From: Branchiostoma floridae | Taxonomy: Eukaryota > Chordata > Leptocardii > Amphioxiformes > Branchiostomatidae | Length of the DNA stretch: 64,000 nt | Assembly (NCBI RefSeq): GCF_000003815.2 | Contig: NC_049993.1 | Span: forward strand, 3,666,518-3,730,517 | Direction: 5' to 3' | Shown: piece after piece, positions 41,401 through 52,340 of the stretch | Position numbering within the stretch: the first letter of the stretch is position 1 | Layout of the letters: the number at the start of each line of letters is the position of its first letter | Program-made: the position numbers and the translations under genes | The notes under the pieces: generated by a model | The model's input: only the letters and a program-made list of their open reading frames with translations | Told to the model about the DNA's origin: nothing | The model's database searches: none

Positions 41401-44312
41401 ATGACTGTAAGAGACGTCAGTCACGACGACTACGAGGTCGTTATGAACATGGCGTCCCCGGATACCTTTCGGGACGGCTTTGACTACCTGCCGGCCAAGT
41501 TTCACAACTATGTGGACGATCCAGATACGATGTTTCTCCTCTGGGAGGTCGATGGAGAAGTGGTAAGAGTTTGTTTGTTTGAACCTTTGTTTATTCATAA
41601 AAGCTTTGGGTTTCACCACGTAAAGTACGGCGTGCCTCAGGGATCAATACTTGGGCCCCTCCTTTTCATCATATACGTTAACAATATTCCTGAATGTCTC
41701 CAGTCTTGTGACATGTCAATGTATGCAGATGATACTGTGATCTTCTACAGTCATAAGAAATCCACCAACGGTCGGTGTGGAGATAAACTATCTTCTCTGC
41801 CGTTTTTTTTCTTCTTCTGGGAGAAGTGTGCGTGAATGTAGTTAACGCTAGTTCACATTTAGCCGTTGGGTAACGTATCTCCGTTGCTTTTAGAAACAGG
41901 GTATTTGGGGATATCACGTCGACAAACGTTGGTTCCAAAGTGCAATATATTGCATTCTTAATGTACTACCCGTCGGCTTGATGTACCTAGTAAATACCCC
42001 GTTTTGAAATACAACGGATATAGTTTTAGCCTCCGTTGCAGTCTTCGGAACGGGGCTTGGTTTTTTTTTGGGGGGGGGGGGGGGCGTTGGTTCGCGATTT
42101 TCAAGGTTCTCTTGTGCCGGAAAGGGAGTTTGCAGTGGAAGGGAGTTTGCTGTGATAGAGATTCTTTTCCACCTCCGGGATTAGACGGTGCCAGCCCGTA
42201 TTACCNNNNNNNNNNNNNNNNNNNNNNNNNNNNNNNNNNNNNNNNNNNNNNNNNNNNNNNNNNNNNNNNNNNNNNNNNNNNNNNNNNNNNNNNNNNNNNN
42301 NNNNNNNNNNNNNNNNNNNNNNNNNNNNNNNNNNNNNNNNNNNNNNNNNNNNNNNNNNNNNNNNNNNNNNNNNNNNNNNNNNNNNNNNNNNNNNNNNNNN
42401 NNNNNNNNNNNNNNNNNNNNNNNNNNNNNNNNNNNNNNNNNNNNNNNNNNNNNNNNNNNNNNNNNNNNNNNNNNNNNNNNNNNNNNNNNNNNNNNNNNNN
42501 NNNNNNNNNNNNNNNNNNNNNNNNNNNNNNNNNNNNNNNNNNNNNNNNNNNNNNNNNNNNNNNNNNNNNNNNNNNNNNNNNNNNNNNNNNNNNNNNNNNN
42601 NNNNNNNNNNNNNNNNNNNNNNNNNNNNNNNNNNNNNNNNNNNNNNNNNNNNNNNNNNNNNNNNNNNNNNNNNNNNNNNNNNNNNNNNNNNNNNNNNNNN
42701 NNNNNNNNNNNNNNNNNNNNNNNNNNNNNNNNNNNNNNNNNNNNNNNNNNNNNNNNNNNNNNNNNNNNNNNNNNNNNNNNNNNNNNNNNNNNNNNNNNNN
42801 NNNNNNNNNNNAGAACGATTTTTTTTTTTCTTTTTGTGTATTCTGTCGTCTTCTAAGTCATACTTTTACGTAGTACGCAATATCTAAATCATAAAAGAAA
42901 ATTGGAGAAAATAACAAAACAGTGACGCAGGAAATGAACCCCACAGTGCCGCAAGTTTGACGCAAGTGCGGCGAGAGTGCACCTTAAGCGGTCATACGAT
43001 GATCAATGACTAGTTTCGAAACCCAAGTCCAAGGATTAAAAAAAAACAGTCTGATAAGGGTTTTAAATTCCCTTTACCTTTTGTTTTCCTTCCTTAGGTA
43101 TTCCTTCATGTGCTGTTCTTGCAAGACGGTGGGCAAGTAATCTGTCTTAAAACCATGCGCGCTGCGAAGAAATGGCAAGGCAAGGGTGTGTCAAAAATGT
43201 TCATGGCAGCAACGACGCCACGTGCTGTGGTGAGTTTTATCATTTTTTTTTTAAATCATTATCTATTCATTAGTACCAACACAACACAACAAAACAAAGT
43301 CAAATCAACTTGTCCCAAATCATAACTCAAAACAGAAATAAACTCAAATATTGATAATGAGTAAATCATGCCTCTGTGCTTCTCTAGATTTCCCCCTTTT
43401 GTTGCAATCAAATACTCTACTTCTTGAAAGAAGTGGACGTACTTAATAAAGGACTTGGAACTTAAGTGTCCGGACTGTCTGCTTTTGTAGATAAACATCT
43501 TAGCTAACAGGATTATGAGATTACCAATAACAGGGGCCCCCGATTTAAGTTTCCAAAAATTACATTTAAAGAGTTAAAAGGTTTAAATGTTGTCTTTTTT
43601 TCATGAACAAAAATTGAACATCATCCCAAAAAGAGATCAACTGGGGGCAGTCCCAGAAGACATGACAGTATGACTGTATTTTGGAGTAAGAGTTTTCTTT
43701 TACACAACCAGTTTTTCTGACCTACTGGAATTTCGTTGTCTGTCAGACATCTTTCTCAGAGCTTCTAACTGGAGTTCTGCTTCTCGCCGCTATATCATGT
43801 AGCGATGTAGGTGGCGCTTTTGCGGCGAGATCTACCAACCTGTTGAAACTATTTTCGGATGACAGTATGTGTCTTCTTCTAAATGACAGGTGAAGATTAT
43901 TGAAAAGTTAGGGCGGCTCCCCAACTTACTACATGCGGTGACAGACATCGAGCGCCCCGACATGGGAACTCTACATGTACATGGTACTGGCAATGCACGG
44001 AGAAGGCTGAACGCTGGGTCTGTGATTGTAAGTATGGTGAAATGGGCTGAGGTTTAAAATGGAGGTAATAAAATCTTATAGCGTGTGTTTATTTCTGTGT
44101 GTCATGTCATGTATGTGTGTAGGTGTGTGTGTTTGCCTGTGTAGGCGTAATTTGTTTGTGTGTGTGATGTGTACGTATGTATATATGTGTGTATATATGT
44201 GTATGTGTGTGTGTGTGTGTGTAATGTGTGCATATGTATATGTGTGTGTATATGTGTGTACCTGTGTGTGCGTGTGTGTTATGCGTGTATGTTGTATATG
44301 TTTGTGTGTGTC

Positions 44313-44348
<36 letters not shown>

Positions 44349-45158
44349 CGAGAGAGAGAGAGAGGGGGGGGAGAGAGAGAGAGAGAGAGACCCATGAAAT
44401 TTCCACAAAGAGACCAATGCTGCTTTGTGCATATTTGTTGGCATAAACTTTATTTATTCGTATTAGCAAACAGCCCTGCCGGACCCCAGGTACGAAATCT
44501 GACTGTGGGAAAGAAATGATAAATCTGAAAGCACACACCATCATCATCATTAACGCTCGCAATTTCTACTTTGTCTCTACAGAACACCATGCAATTTCGC
44601 TGCTGGGACGCAACTACCGCGAGGGACCGACTGAGTGCTCTCCAAATCTCCCTCCCGAACCTCGCCCCCTACCGGCCTACTGGCGACATCCACCGCCTGC
44701 TACCACCCTCCTTCTCCGCTGACGTTCTGTCCAAGGGCCTGGTGTTTGTTGACTGGGATCCGCACAACCTTTCTGAGTCCAACATGAATAAGTTTGTAAA
44801 AGCAGGTTGCTACATCCTTGTCGACTCGACCGAACCGGCCGCCAGGAGTCTTAGTTTCGGCGGGAGTTACATGACACCCCGTGGCAGGGTGTATCACATA
44901 GACATACACTGTAAGGACGAGGGTTTATGTAAGGCTCACATCATAACCCACGTGAAGAACGCATGTAGTCAGTACACAGGCATGATAACGTTCAATGTTA
45001 TGGTGATTGATAAGGGGTTAAAGGATGTAGTGATACAGTTTTGCGTGCAGTATCTGCAGTTCCAACATCTTCCGCATGACCATACTTTTGTTCATAATGA
45101 CCTTGATCTTGGAGCTTACCAGAAATCGGCAGAACCTGTACCTCAGTCTAAATATTGA
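41401..45158 (+). CDS. NAT16: NAT16-like histidine N-acetyltransferase, four exons
   Basis: A GNAT-family acetyltransferase related to vertebrate NAT16 (histidine N-acetyltransferase), which transfers acetyl from acetyl-CoA to free histidine in the cytosol. Exons are 41401-41562, 43098-43229, 43890-44027 and 44583-45158. All junctions are phase 0 with GT-AG ends, giving 335 residues against about 370 in human NAT16. Exon 1 has the family start (DYEVVMNM and FDYLPAKFHNYVDDPD). Exon 2 has acetyl-CoA motif A (MRAAKKWQGKGV, R75, G82, G84). Exon 4 carries the NAT16-type C-terminus (LVFVDWDPHNLS, SLSFGGSYMTPRGRVYHIDI). The start is the first in-frame ATG, just after a possible acceptor site. Intron 1 contains a LINE scrap and a 606-base gap. 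The substrate is inferred from family similarity only. Confidence 0.85.
41629..41765 (+). mobile_element. LINE reverse-transcriptase core fragment in NAT16-like intron 1
   Basis: Codes YGVPQGSILGPLLFIIYVNN followed by MSMYADDTVIF, the RT motifs around the catalytic ADD of Jockey/CR1-group LINEs. It is in frame by chance with the preceding exon read-through. It is a short scrap with no endonuclease. Confidence 0.85.
42206..42811. other. Assembly gap (606 N)
   Basis: Within intron 1 of the NAT16-like gene and flanked by a poly-G run and poly-T, which may have caused the break. Confidence 1.
44058..44395. repeat. (TG)n then (AG)n microsatellite
   Basis: A long TG-rich tract (44100-44348) followed by (AG)n with a G run, in intron 3 of the acetyltransferase gene. 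Confidence 0.95.
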
Positions 45159-48108
45159 GACATAACTCAAAAGGAGATGACAGAATACGAGAAGTTTAAA
45201 CTTGGTAGGATTATTTGTTGTAAGCCAATAGCAATGTAGTAATTTGATTTTTAGCAATAATGTAATACATGACGAATGACGAAAGCAAAACTAGAAAGGC
45301 AACATTTTTGAAAAAAATGCAGGATGTGGGCGAAGGGAAAAAAAAGCAAAAATCGCAGGAAAAGAAGCAACAAGAAAGGCAACATTTTCGCGAAAATGCA
45401 GCAAAAAGAAAAAGTGTGGTTTTTAAAAAAAACACTGGCGACGTGAGAATTAGTAAGAAGGTAACGGCGGTACGGTTTGGACTTTTTCGTTAAAGTAGGT
45501 ATTGAGAAGTCTTAACCGAAGTAAGTAGCTGGACTGGTTACCATATAACTGTGTTCAAAAGTGCTGTAGTCTAAATTTGCTCGTCATCTTTAGAAATCAT
45601 GACGTAAAGTGCAAGTAATCATCACTGTCTTTTAACTCTGATAAAAAAGTGTCTGTACTATGTTATATTGACGTCATGCGTGATGTAAGGTGAGGTCAAT
45701 TTACACACTGTAACACAGCCTTGGACAAGGTAGCGTAGGCCCCCAGAGAGGCCGGTGAAGGAGTCTAGCAACATCAACGCTTTGAATTAGTATGGATAGA
45801 TACAGAGAGGGATGCAGTTTGGAATTTGTCAAAGACGTCTCATATCAAACGCATCACGGCCGAGGCTTTTCGTCTGTCTCACTACAACAAGCACTCCACC
45901 AGCAGTAGCCGCGGGATCAAAGTACCAAAGTCTTACCTAGTACAATAGCTGCATGTGAACACACCGCCACAGTTGAATCGCATACACTGTATAAATAGCC
46001 AATTACAGATTCTCGTCATTAATTATTGAAATCAAGTTATAATTTGCTTAATCACCATGCTATTACGTACACATTTAACTAAACTACCTGCATACTAAAT
46101 ATGATGGAAAGTCGTCGTTATTCTGTTTCGCTATCATCCTTAAAATAGTTAAGGGAACAACGCCCCCGTAGAGCAAGCTGCTGGGGGATGGGGGTGGTGA
46201 CCTACCAGGTTCAGGTCCGGACCTGGACATGATCCTTTGAACCTGAACCGGACCTGGGCCTGAATTTTCTGTACCGGTACCCACCCCTAGTAATTTCCGA
46301 GACCTTCCGATACACGTCCTGAACGCCGACCCGATTACGTACGGTCGCGTGCGTGGGCCACTCTGAGCTAAAACATTGAAATTCTAGTTTTAGATCATAA
46401 CGTTATATCCTCTTCTAATACTCTCCTCTTGTTGGGGGCACAATTCCGTCCCGTCTCAAGCCCCGGTGCACTCATACCTTATACTTATACTCGTAGCCTG
46501 TGGTGTGTCACGACTTTTTTTTCAAAACGTATGGGCATGCAACATATCCTGTCAGCTTGCGGGGAGACAAAACTTCCCTCCCGTCTCAAGCTCCGCAAAC
46601 ATTTCTGCATTTACAGTATGTAGTTCAATTATTGTGCATGCAAATTGTGGTACTATTGCTTTCTCTCCCTGAACCTACACGTGGGTCTAGGTGGGCCCCT
46701 GACCGATCAGATCGGGACCTTCCCATCCATGGCCCATTCCCATACCCCTAGTCCTCGCCTCTCGCTGATAGTGTCGCTTTCTGAGTATGGTCATCAGTGA
46801 TGGGTAGAGCTATAATTTTGGACCCTTGACTTTCTTTGAGTGGGTCTTGCATGCTAATAACCAAGACAGCAAATACGAGTTTCACTGTACTCTTAAAAAA
46901 AAAAAAACACCATCGTGGTAACGCACCAGCCGCTAACAGTCACCCCGTACGATTGATGGCAGTAGGAACAGTGTGACAGCAGTACAGATAGCAGAGATAA
47001 CATCTAACTGATCAGCGATAAGCGGGAACAGGTAGTAGGTCCAGTAGATAAGAACGGGGGACAACCTGTTTCCACGAAGTCGTTGGGTGAGACATAAGGT
47101 CTCGTTCCTGTATTACTCCGAGTGGGAATCCCGGACGTGTACGTTTGTTTATCCTGAGTAATGCGGTCAGCGGTTCACGAGAGGAAAACCCCTCTTTGTG
47201 GATAGTATTTACGTACAGTTATGGTCGGTCGGATTTTGGGGACATTTTTTGTATTGATTACTGGATAAGTGCTCTTGCAATAGAAACTAAAACATCTCCA
47301 GCAGAACTGTTTTTTTAATAAAAGTTGCATAATGAAGCGTTATTTTAAATTAGACAACAAAAGTCCGGTATGAGGCCATAACTAACACCATATGAACACC
47401 GCGTCGACAACACATTGGTGGGAAGGTAATGACGGTGGTGGTGGTTTTTACATTAAAACGGGTTTTCGCGTTCCGACCATGTACATGTACCATTCAAGGA
47501 AATAACAAGTATCTGTATCAATTGTGAAAATGCGTCACATATTAACATTGTGCGTTATATGCACCTTTCCTATTGCTACCTTCACTCCTAGTATTACATC
47601 CGTAGCATGTACTCGTTTCCTCATTAATCATGCAAGTTATGTGCGACTTAGAGTAATAATAGTAATTCGTCGTACTCGTCTCTGATCAAACTACCCACGT
47701 GCCAAAATCATTAACTTCCGTTCGTTTGTTTTCGACTTATATCAAGTGATAGAGGTGTTCAAACATGACAGAAGAACCTGAAGAGATTTAAAAAAAAAAC
47801 AAGAAGAATACAGCAACAATGTATTTCCTGTTGGAAAACATAATTAAACACCGTGGAATAAACCCCACCATGAACCACTACACACAAAGCTCCGATAAAG
47901 AACCCATCACGTTTATCGAAAAGAGAAGGGTTCCTCCCGGTTTGAATGAAGTATAAACCTGATGTGTTACGCCATGAGGCGGTTTACTGCAATTTAAGCA
48001 ATACAAACAAACCAGTCTGGGTGTTCCCGGAATAATGTGCCCGCCAGCAAGATCGGTAAAGAGAAGCCATGTATCAGCTCTGTGTCCTGCTGCCAAACCC
48101 GCCATGGG
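45159..48108. other. Noncoding region
   Basis: 3' flank of the acetyltransferase gene and beyond. Lys-rich frames at 45269-45493 show no family resemblance. A piece of the hAT MITE lies at 46207-46289. No gene called. Confidence 0.5.
46207..46289. mobile_element. Truncated hAT MITE copy
   Basis: About 83 bp matching 1200-1283, ending TACCGGTACCCACCCCTA. The left part and the left end are missing. Confidence 0.8.
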
Positions 48109-48540
48109 TCCCGTACATGGAAGTTGGTTTGAACTTGGAGAACGAACGCATGGGGAAAGACGATGATTTTTCCAGGATCTACGGAATGGGCGTTTGTACA
48201 GGAGGAATTAGTAAATGGCCCAAGAACGCAACTGGATAACCTACAGAACCTGGAAAAGTAATGTTTTTGTTTCTATCTATTTGTATAGCTCACATCTTTG
48301 TATCGTTAGATGTTCTACAAATCTTTGAAATGTTGAATCAATGGGAGATTTTTTTTAGATTCTTTTCGTGTTTTTTTTTCATGTATTACGTTAATACTAT
48401 CAAGAAATATCTATTGATGATAGTGATCAACTTGCAAAGTAAATGTACATACAACAGGGCACTTTACAAAGCTTTAGTTCTATGAGTTCATCAGAGTCTG
48501 TCATATCTGATGCTGGCACATAAATCCTCATATGTTCCCC
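48109..48540. repeat. 430-bp direct repeat, copy 1
   Basis: Matches 51255-51690 over its length. Shared strings include AAGAACGCAACTGGATA, CTACAGAACCTGG, ATCAAGAAATATCTATTGAT and ACAACAGGGCACTTTACAA. No ORF is conserved between the copies past the first about 40 codons (NATG..PTEPG). Class unknown. Confidence 0.85.
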
Positions 48541-49942
48541 CAAAGTTTTCGTTTTTATTTCTATATGAGGCCACAGTTCGTGCAAGGAAGGGCAGTCCAC
48601 TGTTAGTGCCCGGTGACATTTGTCTGAAGTAACTCTGTTTTGTAGTTAACACAACGCAATGTCCTAATGTAAGATTGTTCTGAAGGATTAATGTCCTGGT
48701 GACTTGTCATTATCTTGGTAATATCTGTGTCATATAGCTCTGTTTGTGTGAATATTATCTATGTGGATAAACTGTATACAAGAACAAAGGATCCAGTGAT
48801 CGAACATTATTTCTGCTTGATAATATAGATATTTAAGGACGTTTAAAGCAGAACTGTAGTCGTTACACCCCTTAAAATGCTTAAGAACAATGCCCCCGCA
48901 GAAGAAGCTGCTAGGGAGGGGATGGGGGTGGGGGGCTACACAACTTCTTCCTCACATCAAAAGCTATTTGCCACCAAAATATCAAGACCTCACATCCAGG
49001 ACAAAGATACAAAAAGCGAAAATTCTTCTGCAATACCAAGGTCACATACCAGGGAGTTACGTTGACCACAAAACCTGGGAACACAAATATCTGGAAACAC
49101 AGGCACACACACAGCCACACCGAAACAACACTGCCTCCATTTTCTATGGAGGTAACAACGGATAGAACTTGGCTGTACTGTTAGGCAAAGACGGTATGAA
49201 ATCGTTCTTTACATCAAACGCAAAGGAGACACAACACAGACCGGGCAAGAAACCACGGCTCCTTTTAGGACCATGTGACGGAGTCATCTGGAAGGATTTA
49301 ACCGGCCTGCAGATTTCAGATTAGAAGTAAGGCAAGTAAGTCAGGAGAGACAGACCAGGGGGTAGAGGGCCTGGCGCAAGGACTAGTCAAGAGCTGTTGT
49401 ACGTAAAAGGAATAAAAGTGTTGTCGTGAATCCATGTAAATATGTACAGAATAAAATATTCTATCACAACACTGCCTCACACACGTATGGAACAATGAAA
49501 GTAAAACAATGTCAAACCCGAGCCGGTCATGATCATGGAAGGACACAACAGTGCTTGTAGTTCCACAACTAATATCCTAACCGTTTTTATAGCGATATTT
49601 CACATATATCACATGTTTATGAGTCCCGGTATGAAGTGTAGCGGATTTGTTAAGTTTAGTTATCAATTATGCAAATTAGATATCGATTTGTATCTAACCA
49701 TGTAAATCGTCATTTAATATATCTATATATCTATAAAAAATATGACGACCCAATAACTCGTTGTTGAGTTATTATGCTTGAATTCTAGAGCAAAACCCAT
49801 CCCTGCAGTTCCAAAAAAGCCGATAGGAGGCCCAACACACAATTACATTCTCCCCAAGAGCCGGGGGAGGGGGGTATTGTCCAGGATTCATTACGCCTGC
49901 CTACAACCGCGACCGAAGAGAAGAAGAAATCGTGTCTACTAC
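48541..49942. other. Noncoding region
   Basis: A GC-rich patch at 48885-48940 resembles 46150-46195 (both CCCCCGYAGARSAAGCTGCT). Short frames over 48877-49165 have no recognised relatives. Confidence 0.45.
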
Positions 49943-50280
49943 TTTGTTTGTTTGTTTGTATTGCACATCCGGTAACTGTCGCATGTGTAACACACCAGGT
50001 TTGTACTGGAAAGGGCAGGCTGCATAGCCCGTAACAGACTTAACTGATCCGCTCACACGGGGTAAGACCCGGTCTACTCTTTTCGATAAGTGTGTGGTTT
50101 CTTTTACACGCTCAGGGTGTGGCTGTCCTCAAACACGGGACCTCCATTTAACGTCCAATCCGAGTCCGAGCCGAAGCTAAGTTCTCATTTTCACCTGAGT
50201 GACGGAGAGTCGTGTAATGTGCCTTTTCCAAGGGCACAACACCGGTGACAGGATCGAAGCTTTCGAAGCTTAGACCACTT
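49943..50280 (-). mobile_element. Retroelement 3'-UTR-like repeat, copy 2
   Basis: Begins with (TTTG)n TATTGCACATCCGGTAACTG, which on the minus strand is a 3' end with a short tandem tail. Contains ACGGGACCTCCATTTAACGT, shared with 10900-10940. Probably the end of a 5'-truncated LINE or SINE. Confidence 0.5.
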
Positions 50281-51254
50281 GGGTCTGAGCTGAACAAAAT
50301 ACGGCTTTTAAAACTAGAAAATAAAACTTTCTAGGATCGTAGGACATCTTTTAGATATTTTCTCTCTCTCTGATGGTAAACTCAAATATTTACTACTTTT
50401 TGGTACTTCCCTTTGCAACTATTCCACAAACTGTTTGATTATGTCTTCAACTCAGAACTTCATTGTGCAAACTGGCCATTTATAACCATGTTTTTTTTTC
50501 GTGACCTCTATTTCCGGGGGGGGGGGGGTACCAGGACTTGCGCTTCCATCAGTCAATACACTAGTATACCATTTGCACAGATTTACTGCATCTTGTCAAT
50601 CATATGTTTTTCGTATTTTCTTTTAAATAGCGGCACCGAAATAAGTTGTCTTAACTTGAGTGGGCCGCTACTTGGCTGTTATTTTGCCTTCATGTGTTTG
50701 TTCAATAAAAAAAAATACGGCTCACTACACCATTCTACTAACATATAAATGTCACCCCTCCCCCGACTGTAACCTCTGCTTTGTCATGATTAGTGCGACA
50801 TGCTTTACCCTAGTTAAATAAAGAATAAACAAACAAACAAACAACAATTTTGATCTGGATTTACACTGTATCTTATTTCAAGTTAGGGTTCTGTCACATC
50901 TTGGCTCCATATGGAAACCTCCGAAATTCATGACGCAGGGGCATTTGCCTGCTGACCAGCACTCTATAGACGTCTGAGGAAGACAGTGCCTTGTGCCCTC
51001 TTGAGACGGTCGACAGAGGCGGCTCGCTCAGAGAATGACATGATCAATGGGCATGTGGTTTTGATAGTCTGTCCCCGTCGGTTACATAAACAGGAGTGAT
51101 GGTAGGACAGGTCAGAACAGATAGATGAGAGAAGAGAGGGGAGCTAATAAATCGACTCTGTGCGAATAAGTAATAGTTAACCGATGGTAGTGGCCAAATT
51201 TCTGTGTAAGCACCAGGCCCGCCCTGGGGGTTTCTACTCTCCCCGAGGGCAAAC
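50281..51254. other. Noncoding region
   Basis: AT-rich, with G and T runs and an AAATAAAGAATAAA(CAAA)n tail at about 50814-50845 that looks like another retroelement 3' end on the plus strand. No gene seen. Confidence 0.5.
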
Positions 51255-51690
51255 CCGCCATGGGGCACAAGTGGGTTTGAACTTGGAAAACTAACGAACG
51301 AACTTGGAGAAGGACGATGATTTTCCAGGATCTAGGAACGGACGTTTGTACATGAGGAATTAGTAAATGGCCAAGAACGCAACTGGATATAAACCTACAG
51401 AACCTGGAGGTAAATGTTTTTGTTTCTACATTTGTATTTGTATATTTCACTTCCTTGTTTCGTTAGATATATTACAAATCTTTAAAAAATCGAATCAATG
51501 GGAGAGTTTCTTTTTAGATTCTGCTTTTTTTCATGTAACGTTAATATTATCAAGAAATATCTATTGATGATAGTGATCAACTTACAACGTAAATGTACAT
51601 ACAACAGGGCACTTTACAAGGCTTTAGTTCTGCATTTAGAGTCTGTCATACCTGTTGCTGGCACATAATTGATCATATCCTGATAATTCC
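51255..51690. repeat. 430-bp direct repeat, copy 2
   Basis: Partner of 48109-48540, roughly 85-90% similar by eye, same orientation, about 3.1 kb away. Confidence 0.85.
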
Positions 51691-52186
51691 TTATACATTC
51701 TCCAGTTTTCCTTTTTTGTTTTGAGGTCACAGTAAGCATGCCTGTTTTGAAAGGTCGGCTGTTTGTTGTTGAATAGGTTCATCAGTCACAGTTGTTTGTT
51801 GATATTAGCTGGTGAGGCTTCTACCCCGTGTTGACTCGGGGCAAAGAATACAATGTAGCAGAGTATCACATAAACATATTCTAGCTATATTTATGTAATC
51901 AGAACGAACTTCCCTGATAAAAATATGGGCTCAGTTTCAAGAGGTAGAAATATTGTTGAGACGCCTTTTGCCTAGCCTGACGACACCGATCTCAATATTA
52001 TATCAGGGTAACGGATGGGGTGTTTCTGTTGTGGAATTTCCTTAGGGACAATGCGTTGTTGGCTCTAGAGCCGAGGAGTTGATCTGTGTGGGTCATGGAA
52101 AAAGCCTAGCAACCAGACCAGCAGTGACGAGGCGTGTAATTATTTTTGCACGAAAACCCATCGAAGTCACCCAACTTCGACAGTAT

Positions 52187-52340
52187 TAATGAATGAATGA
52201 ATGAAAGACCTTTATTGTACATTCATGCCTCGACGGGCTAGGTACAGGTATTAATGTGTCTCAGGTACAGTGTACGTCTCTTGATGTGATATCTAGTACA
52301 GCTGTTCCCAAAGATGTGTCCCAAAATGCAAAGATGTCGG
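52187..52340 (-). mobile_element. LINE 3' end with (TGAA)n tail
   Basis: TGAATGAATGAATGAAAGAC followed by CTTTATTGTACATTCATGCC. A tandem tetranucleotide tail next to a TTTATTGTACA block is typical of 5'-truncated CR1/L2-group LINE ends; orientation minus. The preceding 51691-52186 shows nothing recognisable. Confidence 0.5.

Noticed and set aside
44059-44562. Cys/Val-rich and Thr/His-rich frames
   Set aside because: Translations of the (TG)n/(AG)n tract in an intron of the acetyltransferase gene.
45269-45493. Lys-rich frame after the acetyltransferase gene
   Set aside because: Low-complexity A-rich 3' flank, no family resemblance.
48877-49165. Overlapping plus-strand frames after the GC-rich patch
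   Set aside because: Short, overlapping in two frames, with no recognisable family and no splice or start evidence.
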